From Pseudokineococcus marinus (GTDB lineage: Bacteria > Actinomycetota > Actinomycetes > Actinomycetales > Quadrisphaeraceae): a stretch of DNA of 64,000 bases. The translations under genes and the position numbers were made by a program. The first letter of the stretch is position 1. Each line of letters opens with the position of its first letter. Location: positions 434,001-498,000 of the forward strand of contig NZ_JBBHZZ010000001.1 in the NCBI RefSeq assembly GCF_037482405.1. The letters run 5' to 3'. Below are positions 44,638 through 53,144 of the stretch, piece by piece. The notes beneath the pieces were generated by a model. It searched no databases. It was not told the origin of the DNA and saw nothing but the letters and a program-made list of their open reading frames with translations.

Positions 44638-45530
44638 CCTCGAGCCCCGACGCCGACGTCCGCCTCGCCGCACCCGTCGAGGGCCCGGCGGAGCCCCGTC
44701 GCAGCCGTCGCCGCGCGGACGACAGCGCCGGCCCGCTGACCTACGTCATCCTGACCATCACGGCGCTGCTCTTCCTCTTCCCCTTCTACTACTCGCTCGT
44801 CGCCGCCTCGCACACGCCGTCGGACCTCTACGACGGCACCCCGCCGCTCTTCCCGGGGCCGGCGATCTTCGACAACATGCGGCTGGCGCTCGAGCAGGCC
44901 GACCTCGTCGCGGCGCTCGGCCGCTCGCTCGTCGTCTCCCTCGCGGTCACCGCCACCACGGTGTTCTTCTGCACCCTGGCGGGCTTCGCCTTCGCGAAGG
45001 CCCGGTTCCGCGGCCGCAACGCCCTCTTCGGCATCACGGTGGCGACCCTGACGATCCCCCCGACGCTGAGCATCATCCCGCTCTACGTCGTGATGACCCG
45101 GCTCGGCCTGGTCAACAACCTCATGTCGGTCATCCTCCCGAGCGCCGTCACCGCCTTCGGCGTCTTCTTCATGCGGCAGTTCATCTCCCAGGCGCTCCCC
45201 GACGAGCTCGTCGAGGCGGCGCGCGTCGACGGCGCCTCGCTCAACCGGACGGTCTTCTCGATCGTCTTCCCGCTCGCCCGCCCCGGGATGGCCGTCCTCG
45301 GGATCCTGTCGTTCATGGCGGCGTGGAACGACTTCCTGTGGCCGTTCATCGTCGTGCGGCAGAGCCCGACCATCCAGGTGGCCGTGGCCGGGATCGGCGC
45401 CGGCTACACGCCGGACATCTCGGTGATCCTCGCCGGGACGGTGCTCGCGACCGTGCCCCTGCTCGTCGTCACGGCGATCTTCGGCCGGCAGATCGTCGGC
45501 GGCATCACCGCCGGCGCCATCAAGGGCTGA
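44634..45530 (+). CDS. CUT1 sugar permease 2 (CebG-like)
   Basis: 298 residues starting in the ATGA overlap with 43609. Six helices and the EAA loop LPDELVEAARVDGASLNRTVFSIVFPLARP identify the MalG/CebG half of the importer. The C-terminus GRQIVGGITAGAIKG is typical. A perfect 15-bp terminator stem follows at 45576-45608, ending the transporter operon before the separately promoted cellulase gene. Confidence 0.92.
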   Translation: MTSSPDADVRLAAPVEGPAEPRRSRRRADDSAGPLTYVILTITALLFLFPFYYSLVAASHTPSDLYDGTPPLFPGPAIFDNMRLALEQADLVAALGRSLVVSLAVTATTVFFCTLAGFAFAKARFRGRNALFGITVATLTIPPTLSIIPLYVVMTRLGLVNNLMSVILPSAVTAFGVFFMRQFISQALPDELVEAARVDGASLNRTVFSIVFPLARPGMAVLGILSFMAAWNDFLWPFIVVRQSPTIQVAVAGIGAGYTPDISVILAGTVLATVPLLVVTAIFGRQIVGGITAGAIKG

Positions 45531-45575
45531 CACCGCTCACGACCTCCGCGCCCGGCCGAGGGCGCACCCGCACCA

Positions 45576-45608
45576 CGGACGGCCCGGCGCCTCGCGCCGG
45601 GCCGTCCG
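45576..45608 (+). terminator. Terminator of the cello-oligosaccharide transporter operon
   Basis: CGGACGGCCCGGCGC (45576-45590), loop CTC, and its exact complement (45594-45608) form a 15-bp stem 46 bases after the last permease stop. Confidence 0.8.
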
Positions 45609-45637
45609 CGCGTCCGCTTCCGGGGCATCCGTCCCTC

Positions 45638-45693
45638 TTGACACCCGTGTCACCGGTGCCCCACTGTGACGGAGTACGTGGAAGCGCTCCCAC
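45638..45693 (+). promoter_or_regulatory. Promoter and CebR-type operator of the GH9 cellulase
   Basis: TTGACA (45638-45643), an 18-bp spacer and CACTGT (45662-45667) are followed ten bases later by the operator GTGGAAGCGCTCCCAC (45678-45693). The operator is the exact reverse complement of the one at 41948-41963 and sits at nearly the same distance from the -10. The two promoters therefore share one layout, evidence for a common repressor. Confidence 0.78.
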
Positions 45694-45834
45694 TCGCAGC
45701 TCGACGTCGACCTGCGGCAGCGCGCGACGCCCCCCGGCGCGGCTCCCAGCCACCTGCAGCCGGCTCGTGCGCGCACCCCGCCACCCCGCCGAGGCCGTCG
45801 CCGACGCCGTCCCCCACGCCCCAGAGAGGTCCCG

Positions 45835-48264
45835 ATGACGCGTCCCCTCCCGCCCGCGCGCTCGCCCGAGCCGCGCTCCCCCGAGCCCCGACCCGCCCGC
45901 CCGACGAGGGCGCGGTCGACCGCGGCCCTCGCCGTCTCGGTCCTCGCCGCGACCGGGCTCGTGGGCGCGGCGGTCCCCGCCTCCGCCGACGACCCGGCCG
46001 CCCCGGGCGCCGAGCAGGTCGTCAACGGGTCCTTCGACGACGGCCTGGTGGGCTGGACGGCCTACCCCTCGCCGTCGGTCGTCGACGGCCGCGGCTGCGT
46101 CGACGTCCCGGCCGGCAGCGGGCCCTACAGCGCCGCCCTCACCCAGCAGGTGCCGATGGAGGCCGGGGAGACCTACCGGCTCACCTTCGAGGCCCTCACC
46201 GAGCCGGCGACGGCGGCGAACGTGCGCGTCGTCGTCCAGGCCGGGGCGGACCTCAACTACCTGCCGTTCCTGCCGGCGCGGAAGCTGGCGCTGACGCCCG
46301 AGCCGACGTCCTTCGCGGCGACGTTCACGCCGGAGCAGGACTACGCGGCCGCGGAGCTGGCGATCCAGCAGGACATCGCCAACGCGGAGGCCTACCGCCT
46401 GTGCGTCGACGACGTCAGCCTCACCGGCGGCGCGGAGCCCGAGGCGTACGTGCCCGACACCGGCTCGCGCCTCAAGGTCAACCACCTCGGCTACCTGCCC
46501 CGCGGGCCGAAGGCCGCGACGCTCGTGACCGAGTCGACCGAGCCGGTGCGCTGGGAGCTGCGGCGCGCCGACGGCCGGCGGCTGTCGCGCGGCGAGAGCA
46601 CCCCGCGCGGGGTCGACCCGACGGCGGGGACGAACGTCCACACCATCGACTTCAGCCGCGTGCCCGTGTCGGGCGAGGGCTTCACGCTCGTCGCGGACGG
46701 CGCCACGAGCCAGCCCTTCGCCATCGCCGCCGACCTCTACGAGCCGCTGCGCACCGACGCGAAGACCTTCTTCCACACCAACCGGAGCGGCATCGCCATC
46801 TCGGACGAGCTCGTCCCCGGCTACGGCCGCGAGGCCGGGCACGTCGGCGTCGCGCCGAACCAGGGCGACGCCGCGGTGCCGTGCCTGCCGCTCGAGGACG
46901 ACGCCCAGCAGCTCTACGTCGACCAGGGCGAGGAGCCCTGGACCTGCGCGGGGACGCACGACGTGACGGGCGGCTGGTACGACGCGGGCGACCACGGCAA
47001 GTACGTCGTCAACGGCGGCATCGCCGTCGCGCAGCTCCTCCAGGAGCAGGAGCGCCGCGGCAGCGCGCGCACCGCGGACCGCGACGTGCTCGGCGACGGC
47101 GCCCTGCGCATCCCGGAGGCGGGCAACGGGGTCCCGGACCTGCTCGACGAGGTCCGCTGGGAGCTCGAGTGGATGCTCCGCATGCAGGTGCCGGCGGGCG
47201 AGCAGCACGCCGGCATGGCGTACCACAAGGTGGCCGACGCCGACTGGACCGGCCTGCCGCTCCTGCCGGCCGACGACCCCCAGCCGCGGCACCTCTACCG
47301 CCCGTCCACCGCGGCGGCGCTGAACCTCGCGGCGGCGGCGGCCCAGGGCGCCCGGCTGTGGCGCCCCTACGACGCGGCCTTCGCCGACGAGCTGCTGGCC
47401 GCGGCCCGCACCGCGTACGCCGCGGCGCAGGCCGAGCCCCACCTCTACGCCCCCGCACCGGACCCGGCCGTCGACCCGAACCCGGGCAGCGGGCCGTACG
47501 ACGACGACGACGTCAGCGACGAGTTCTACTGGGCCGCCGCCGAGCTCTTCCTCACCACCGGGGAGGACGCCTACGAGTCCGACGTCCTCGCCTCGCCGCA
47601 CCACACGGGTGACGTCTTCGGCGACGGGGCCTTCTCCTGGGGCGACGTGGCGGCGCTGGGCCGGCTCGACCTCGCCACCGTGCCGAGCGACCTGCCCGAC
47701 CGCGAGCGCGTGCGCGCGAGCGTGGTGGCGGGTGCGGACGGCTACGTCGAGGCCGCCGAGGGCCAGCCCTTCGGGCAGACCTACGCCCCCGAGGACGGCC
47801 AGTACGCGTGGGGCTCGAACAGCGCCGTCACGAACTCGCTGCAGGTCGTCGGCACCGCCTACGACCTCACCGGGGACGCGCGCTACGCCGACGCGTTCCT
47901 CGGCGGCCTGGACTACCTCTTCGGCCGCAACGCCCTCGACCGGAGCTACGTCACCGGCTACGGCGAGCGGGACAGCCGCAACCAGCACAGCCGGTGGTAC
48001 GCCGCCCAGCTGGACCCGTCGCTGCCGCACCCGCCGGCGGGGACGCTGTCGGGCGGCCCGAACTCCACGGCGGCGTCCTCGGGCGACCCGGTGGCCGCGC
48101 CGGTCCTCGGCGGCTGCGCGGCGCAGCTGTGCTACCTCGACGACATCGGGTCGTGGTCGACCAACGAGATCACCATCAACTGGAACGCGCCGATGTCGTG
48201 GGTGGCGTCCTTCGCCGCCGACCTCGACCGGGGCGTCCAGGCGCACGGCCGCCACGGCCGGTAG
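45835..48264 (+). CDS. Secreted GH9 cellulase with N-terminal CBM4-like and Ig-like domains
   Basis: 809 residues. A long Arg/Pro-rich signal peptide ends near ASA-DDPAAPG. A carbohydrate-binding module of the CBM4/9 type follows (about 58-200, VVNGSFDDGLVGWTAYP), then the N-terminal Ig-like CelD domain (about 210-300, LKVNHLGYLP) and the GH9 catalytic barrel. The catalytic region has GGWYDAGDHGKYV with Asp383 and Asp386, the substrate-binding block SRNQHSRW, and STNEITINWNAP with general acid Glu778. It is an inverting endo- or processive beta-1,4-glucanase acting outside the cell on cellulose. It has its own promoter with a CebR-type operator, linking it to the uptake system upstream. Two hairpins terminate it. 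Confidence 0.93.
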   Translation: MTRPLPPARSPEPRSPEPRPARPTRARSTAALAVSVLAATGLVGAAVPASADDPAAPGAEQVVNGSFDDGLVGWTAYPSPSVVDGRGCVDVPAGSGPYSAALTQQVPMEAGETYRLTFEALTEPATAANVRVVVQAGADLNYLPFLPARKLALTPEPTSFAATFTPEQDYAAAELAIQQDIANAEAYRLCVDDVSLTGGAEPEAYVPDTGSRLKVNHLGYLPRGPKAATLVTESTEPVRWELRRADGRRLSRGESTPRGVDPTAGTNVHTIDFSRVPVSGEGFTLVADGATSQPFAIAADLYEPLRTDAKTFFHTNRSGIAISDELVPGYGREAGHVGVAPNQGDAAVPCLPLEDDAQQLYVDQGEEPWTCAGTHDVTGGWYDAGDHGKYVVNGGIAVAQLLQEQERRGSARTADRDVLGDGALRIPEAGNGVPDLLDEVRWELEWMLRMQVPAGEQHAGMAYHKVADADWTGLPLLPADDPQPRHLYRPSTAAALNLAAAAAQGARLWRPYDAAFADELLAAARTAYAAAQAEPHLYAPAPDPAVDPNPGSGPYDDDDVSDEFYWAAAELFLTTGEDAYESDVLASPHHTGDVFGDGAFSWGDVAALGRLDLATVPSDLPDRERVRASVVAGADGYVEAAEGQPFGQTYAPEDGQYAWGSNSAVTNSLQVVGTAYDLTGDARYADAFLGGLDYLFGRNALDRSYVTGYGERDSRNQHSRWYAAQLDPSLPHPPAGTLSGGPNSTAASSGDPVAAPVLGGCAAQLCYLDDIGSWSTNEITINWNAPMSWVASFAADLDRGVQAHGRHGR

Positions 48265-48270
48265 CCCTGG

Positions 48271-48333
48271 CGGCCGTCGACCACGACGGCCGGGCCGACG
48301 ACGCCCTCGCCCCGCTCCGGGGCGGGGGCGTCG
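48271..48333. terminator. Tandem terminator hairpins between convergent genes
   Basis: First stem: CGGCCGTCG/CGACGGCCG (48271-48279 with 48284-48292, loop ACCA). Second stem: 16 bp from 48299-48314 with 48318-48333, one G-U pair, loop CTC. They separate the GH9 gene (stop 48264) from the oppositely oriented GGDEF gene (stop 48340). Confidence 0.75.
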
Positions 48334-48339
48334 CGTCGT

Positions 48340-50367
48340 TCAGGTGCGGATGGTCGGCGTCCCCTCGGGCGGCCGCACCTCGGCCGACCGGCGGGGCTGC
48401 GGCAGGTCCTGCGCGCCGTCGAGGCGCACCCGGCCCCGGCCCGCGCGCTTGGCCTCGTACATGGCGGCGTCGGCCCGTCGCAGCACCTCCTCCGCCCCCG
48501 TGCCCGGCGCGGTGCCCGCGGTCGCGCAGGCGCCGACGCTCGCGCCGACGAGGTGGGCGCCGCCCTCGAGGACGACGGGCTCCTCGAGGGCGCGGACGAC
48601 GCGGGCGCCGACGGCCACGAGCGCCGCCGGTGAGGCGACGTCGTGGCACAGGACGGCGAACTCGTCGCCGCCGAAGCGGGCGACGACGTCGTCCGGGCGC
48701 ACCGCGGCGGCCAGCCGCGTGGCGACGACGCGCAGCAGCGCGTCGCCGGCGGCGTGGCCCGCCGTGTCGTTGACGGCCTTGAAGCCGTCGAGGTCCACGA
48801 AGAGCACGCCGACGTCCCTGCTCCCCTCGCGCTCGAGCGCGCGCCGCAGGCGCGCGGTGAGGACCTCGCGCCCGGGCAGTCCGGTGAGCTCGTCGTGGTC
48901 GGCCCGGTGGCGCAGGGCGGCCTCGAGGCGCCGCTGGGCCGTGACGTCCTCGACGCTGACGAGGAGGTAGGGGCGGCTGTGGCGCGGGGTGATGCGCGTG
49001 ACGTCGAGGCGGCCCCGACGCCCGTGCGCCGTGACGTGCTCGCAGGTGGCGCGCTCGGCGCCCGCGGCGACGGCGTCCAGGGCGCACGTGCCCGGCCCCT
49101 CGTGCTCGGCGGGCAGGTGGTCGACGGGCGTCCCCGCCAGCGAGCCCGCGGGGACGCCGAGGAAGGCGCCGAAGGCCGCGTTCGCGACGCGGAGCGTGGC
49201 GCCCTGCCCACCGTCGCCGTCCGACGGGGCGGCCCTCCTCAGGTGGACGAGGGCCAGGTCGACGAGGGCCATCCCCGCGGGGGCGTCGTCGAAGCCCTTG
49301 CGGAGCAGCTCGGCGCGGTCGTCGGCGGCCGCCTGGGCCCGCGCGAGGCCGTCGAGCAGCTCGTCGCGCTGGCACCGGTACAGGGCCAGCGCCATCGCGG
49401 CGCTCGCCGCCACGACGACGAAGCCCTGCGCGACGACGACGCGGAGCCCGGGCTCGAGCATCGCGAAGGGGCCGTGGCCGGCGAGCGTGCCGAGCACGAC
49501 GACCACCCCGGCGACGACGGAGTGGACGGCCGCGTGCGCCGGTGAGCTGCGCAGCGCCAGCAGGAGCGAGAGGGGCAGCGTCGCGTAGGAGACGGGCACC
49601 TCGGCCAGGACGACGTAGACGAGGGCGTACACCGACCAGGCGCCGACCTGGAGGAGCACCAGCTCCGCGCGACCGGCCCGCGGCAGCGGTGCGCCCGGGC
49701 GGCCACCGCTCCCGCCGCCGGCCCGGCCCGCCGCCCGTCGAGCCGCGCGCCGGGCGCGACGGCGGTCCCCGAGGGCGAGGACGGCGCCGGCGAGGACGAC
49801 CGTGCTGGCCACGTTGCGCAGGACCCACTCCCCCGCCGTCGAGAGGAGCGGGGCGCCGTCCGCCGCCGCCAGGTACACCGGCCCGACGAGGGCGCTGGCC
49901 GCCGAGCCGGCCAGGGCGCTGGCGACGAGGGCGGTCAGGTCGGCGGGCTCGTGGAGCGCCCTGCGGTCCGCGGGCCCCGGAGGGGCACCGCCTGTCCGAC
50001 CGCGCCGCAGCGCCTCGTGCACCACGGCGGCGACGAGGCCGTGGACGGCGTGGGCGGCGCCGAAGGCGAGGGCCAGCGCCGGGGCGGCGCCCAGGACGAG
50101 GTTCGTGGCGGCGGAGATCCCCCCCACCAGCAGGGTGACGCCACCGAGCGCGACCGCCCCGCGGTGACGGGCGGCCAGGCACGCGAGGAAGGTGACGGCC
50201 GCCACCGGGCCCACGAGCGACAGCTCGGTGCCCTCGACCCGCGTGGAGCGGCCGACGGCGACGGCGAGCGCCACGAGCGCGCACCACCCGACGAGCGCCG
50301 CGGCGTCCCACCCGCCCGGGCAGGACGCCGCGGCGACCGGGGCCGGGTCGGCGGGTGTCGACGTCAC
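48340..50367 (-). CDS. Membrane PAS-GGDEF diguanylate cyclase
   Basis: 675 residues from GTG 50367 (preceded by GGGGGG). About eight to ten hydrophobic helices fill residues 25-345 in a MASE1-like sensory membrane domain. A PAS-like domain (about 365-495, with VANAAFGAFLGVP) follows, then GGDEF (about 510-665) with intact G566-GDE-F570 and an RxxD inhibition site (RPDD) five residues before it. No EAL domain is present, so it should only synthesise c-di-GMP. It lies 186 bases from the divergent nitroreductase gene. It is the third c-di-GMP enzyme in the window. Confidence 0.88.
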   Translation of the reverse strand: MTSTPADPAPVAAASCPGGWDAAALVGWCALVALAVAVGRSTRVEGTELSLVGPVAAVTFLACLAARHRGAVALGGVTLLVGGISAATNLVLGAAPALALAFGAAHAVHGLVAAVVHEALRRGRTGGAPPGPADRRALHEPADLTALVASALAGSAASALVGPVYLAAADGAPLLSTAGEWVLRNVASTVVLAGAVLALGDRRRARRAARRAAGRAGGGSGGRPGAPLPRAGRAELVLLQVGAWSVYALVYVVLAEVPVSYATLPLSLLLALRSSPAHAAVHSVVAGVVVVLGTLAGHGPFAMLEPGLRVVVAQGFVVVAASAAMALALYRCQRDELLDGLARAQAAADDRAELLRKGFDDAPAGMALVDLALVHLRRAAPSDGDGGQGATLRVANAAFGAFLGVPAGSLAGTPVDHLPAEHEGPGTCALDAVAAGAERATCEHVTAHGRRGRLDVTRITPRHSRPYLLVSVEDVTAQRRLEAALRHRADHDELTGLPGREVLTARLRRALEREGSRDVGVLFVDLDGFKAVNDTAGHAAGDALLRVVATRLAAAVRPDDVVARFGGDEFAVLCHDVASPAALVAVGARVVRALEEPVVLEGGAHLVGASVGACATAGTAPGTGAEEVLRRADAAMYEAKRAGRGRVRLDGAQDLPQPRRSAEVRPPEGTPTIRT

Positions 50368-50553
50368 ACCCCCCCGATCGGCCGGTGGACGACCGACCTG
50401 GAGATGGCGGGCTCGGCACCGGCCCGACGGACGAGCGCGCACCGGGGAATGCCGGCGACCCCGCCGGCGTCTGCACGTCCGGCGGCCCACCACCGCCGGC
50501 GTGGACGACGGGGCCCTCGCCCTGGACGACCACCCGACGACAGGTGAGGACCC

Positions 50554-51228
50554 ATGAGCACCGACACCCAGCCCGGCCGCCCCACGACGGACCAGCCCGG
50601 CGTCCCGCGCCAGGGCGGGCGCCGTCCGCTGCTCCCCCTCGAGGACGCGGGCCGGGCGAGCCTGTTCACCCAGGCGCGCACCGCCAACCGCTTCACCGAC
50701 GAGCCCGTCTCCGACGCCGAGCTGGCCGAGCTGTGGGAGCTGGCCCGCTGGGCGCCGACGTCGGCCAACACCCAGCCGCTGCGCGTGCTCTTCGTCCGCA
50801 CCGAGGAGGGTCGTGCCCGCCTCGCCGCGCGCATGGCGGGCGGCAACCGCGAGCGCGTCGAGGGCGCGCCGGCCGTCGCCGTCCTGGCGGTCGACCGCCG
50901 CTTCCACACGCGCATCCCCGAGGTCATGCCCCCGATGGCGCAGCTGCAGGAGGCCCTCGAGGCCGACCCGGCGAAGCGAGAGGGCATGGGCGGCTTCTCC
51001 GCCGCCATGCAGACCGGCTACTTGCTCCTCGCCGCACGCGCCGTCGGGCTGGCCGCCGGGCCCATGGCCGGCTTCGACGCCGAGGGCGTGGACGCCGACT
51101 TCTTCACCGGCCCGGACGAGGAGCACTGGCACGCGGTGCTCGTCGTGACCCTGGGGCACCCGGACGAGAGCTCCTACCGCCCGCGGATGCCGCGCCTGGC
51201 GGCCGAGGACGTCGTGCGCTGGGCCTGA
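50554..51228 (+). CDS. Nitroreductase-family NAD(P)H oxidoreductase (RutE-like)
   Basis: 224 residues, ATG with GTGAGGA upstream. The core (ARTANRFTDEPVSDAELAELWELARWAPTSANTQPLRVLFVRT) and the later LQTGYLLLAARAVGLAAGPMAGFDAEGVDADFF match the RutE/malonic-semialdehyde-reductase branch of FMN nitroreductases, where the NxQP and GPMxGFD segments contact FMN. No other pyrimidine-degradation gene is nearby, so the physiological substrate may be different. A terminator hairpin follows at 51308-51339. Confidence 0.9.
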   Translation: MSTDTQPGRPTTDQPGVPRQGGRRPLLPLEDAGRASLFTQARTANRFTDEPVSDAELAELWELARWAPTSANTQPLRVLFVRTEEGRARLAARMAGGNRERVEGAPAVAVLAVDRRFHTRIPEVMPPMAQLQEALEADPAKREGMGGFSAAMQTGYLLLAARAVGLAAGPMAGFDAEGVDADFFTGPDEEHWHAVLVVTLGHPDESSYRPRMPRLAAEDVVRWA

Positions 51229-51307
51229 GCGCCGCAGACCCGGGCGGCGCCGGTCCTCAGCCGCGCCCCCCGCGCCGTGACCGAGGACGGCTGACGGCCC
51301 CGATCAC

Positions 51308-51339
51308 CGCGTGCCCCCGCCCCGAGGCGGGGGTACGCG
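51308..51339 (+). terminator. Terminator after the nitroreductase gene
   Basis: CGCGTGCCCCCGCC (51308-51321), loop CCGA, and GGCGGGGGTACGCG (51326-51339) form a 14-bp stem with one G-U pair, 80 bases after the stop codon. Confidence 0.7.
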
Positions 51340-51877
51340 GGCGGCAGGCTCTCCATCCTGACGGGCCGGCTGCTGCCAGCCGAGGACGAGGGCACGACGT
51401 CGGCCGGCCGCACGTCGGGGCGCGCTCGTGACTCCCCCGCGCCAGCTGCTCTGACGGCTCGGGGGCCACGATCGCCGTGACGACGGCGACGGCACGTGTG
51501 CGGCAGGCCCCGTGGCCGACGAGCACGGCGCTCGACCGGGCGAGGTCCTGGTCAGTTCCGGCGCGTCGACGCCGCCAGGCGGAGCCGATCGCCCGAGCCA
51601 TCGGCCAGGAGGAGCGCAGAGCCACGACGCCCAGCGTCACGACGAGCGCACGCGGGCCTCACCACGGTCGGCGTCCTGCCCTGATCGGGCCACGTGTCAT
51701 GACAGGGTCATCGTCGTCGTGGCGAGCAGTCGGCAGGGCGCGTGTCGCGGCGAGCCCGGGTCCCGGACGTCGGCCGTCCCCGCTCCTCCACGCTGATCGG
51801 ACGCGACAGCCGAGGCAGGACGCCCCTCGTGCTCTAGATTCGAGACGGGTCCAGCGGGGACCTTCGGGAGGCGGGCG
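51340..51877. other. Gene-poor spacer
   Basis: About 540 bases with no open frame I believe in. A 10-bp palindrome TGTCATGACA lies at 51695-51704 and a TAGATT -10-like box at 51835-51840, without a good -35, may serve the 51878 regulator. The spacer separates the nitroreductase gene from the second glycan locus. Confidence 0.5.
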
Positions 51878-52900
51878 GTGCCGGGCACCTACAAGGACAT
51901 CCAGCGCCAGACCGGCCTGTCGCTGGCCACCATCTCGAAGTTCTACAACGGCGGCACGGTGCTCGAGGCCAACCGCCAGGCCATCGTCGCCGCCGCCGCC
52001 GCCGTCGACTACCGCCCGAACGAGACGGCGCGCAGTCTGCGCACCCGGCGGTCGAGGACCCTCGGGGTCCTCCTCCCTGAGCTCAACAACGACTTCCACC
52101 TCACCATCGTCACGGGCATCGAGTCGTCGTTGCGCCGCGACGGCATCAGCGTCCTCATCTGCTCCAGCCGCGCCACGGACACCGTCGACCGCGGCGCTGT
52201 CGACTTCCTGGAGCGCCGGGGCGTCGACGCCCTGGTCGCCATCCCACCCGCGCACGAGGAGGCGGCGCTGCAGGAGGCCGTGAGCCGAGGGCTCCGGGTG
52301 GTGTGCGTGGACCGGGTGGTGGAGGGCCTGGCCTCGGACACCGTGACGCTGGACAACCGCGGCGCCTCCCGTGAGGTCGTGGACCACCTGGTCGCCCGAG
52401 GACACCGACGGATCGCGGTCATCACCGGCCCCGAGGACGTCTGGACCATGTCCGAGCGGCTCGCCGGTGCGAGCCAGGCCTTCGCCGACCACGACCTTCC
52501 CCTCGACCCGGCCCAGGTGGTGAGCGGTCCGCTGACGACCAGCACGGGGCGGCTCGGCCTCACGCGGCTCGTCCAGATGCCCGAACCCCCGACAGCGGTC
52601 TACTGCACGAACTACGAGCTCACCCTCGGCGCGCTCATGGCGGTCAGCGAGCTCGGGCTGCAGGTGCCGCAGGACATCTCGCTCGTCGGCTTCGACAGCG
52701 AGCCCCTCGCCGCCGTGACACGCCCGCGGACCACGATGTACGTCCAGCCGGTGGCCGAGATGGCCGACGCCGCCGCCACGCTCGTCCGCGACCACATGGG
52801 TCAGGACGCCCACGCTCGCCCGCCGCGCGCTGTCACGCTGCGCGGCCGCCTGCTCCCCGGCGGCTCGGTCGCTGACCTGGCCTCCGCCCCACCGCGCTGA
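51878..52900 (+). CDS. LacI-family regulator of the fucose/xylose-glycan locus
   Basis: 340 residues from GTG 51878, seven bases after GGAGG. The helix-turn-helix and hinge (YKDIQRQTGLSLATISKFYNGGTVLEANRQAIVAAAAAVDYRPNETARSL, residues 4-53) are followed by the sugar-sensing domain (LGVLLPELNNDFHLTIVTGIE, then GFDSEPLAAVTRPRTTMYVQPVAEMADAAATLV). Two matching operator candidates with an AACGTTTCG core mark the promoters of the downstream 53145 and 57673 units, and this is the only regulator between them, so it probably represses both. The effector is unknown; a fucose or xylose derivative is a guess from the gene content. Confidence 0.9.
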   Translation: MPGTYKDIQRQTGLSLATISKFYNGGTVLEANRQAIVAAAAAVDYRPNETARSLRTRRSRTLGVLLPELNNDFHLTIVTGIESSLRRDGISVLICSSRATDTVDRGAVDFLERRGVDALVAIPPAHEEAALQEAVSRGLRVVCVDRVVEGLASDTVTLDNRGASREVVDHLVARGHRRIAVITGPEDVWTMSERLAGASQAFADHDLPLDPAQVVSGPLTTSTGRLGLTRLVQMPEPPTAVYCTNYELTLGALMAVSELGLQVPQDISLVGFDSEPLAAVTRPRTTMYVQPVAEMADAAATLVRDHMGQDAHARPPRAVTLRGRLLPGGSVADLASAPPR

Positions 52901-52983
52901 CCCCCAGCCACGCCGGTCTGCCGCCCCGGAGCCGGTGATGGCCCTCGCGACCCCGGAGACCCGCAGAGACGCGTTCTCGGGTG

Positions 52984-53012
52984 TTCCCAGCGCAAAACGT
53001 TTCGGCTAACGT
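52984..53012 (+). promoter_or_regulatory. Promoter and LacI-type operator of the 53145 operon
   Basis: The site AGCGC-N2-AACGTTTCG (52990-53005, written here with CGCAAAACGTTTCG) contains the palindrome AAACGTTT (52995-53002). A plausible promoter overlaps it: TTCCCA (52984-52989), 17-bp spacer, TAACGT (53007-53012). The same motif recurs at 57554-57570. The mRNA would have a leader of roughly 125 bases. Confidence 0.55.
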
Positions 53013-53144
53013 GCAGCGGACCGCCCGCCCTCCGCCTGGGGCCCGCCCGCCGTCAGCGGCCTGCTCGGACCGGTGGGCCGCCGTCGGCCGCGGCAGCTCC
53101 TGGCGCGGGCGCGCTCCGCCACGAACGACTGAGGGAGACCGAGG

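Noticed and set aside
51257..51640. 127-residue minus-strand open frame in the spacer after the nitroreductase gene
   Set aside because: No ribosome site, no recognisable fold, and it overlaps the terminator hairpin.
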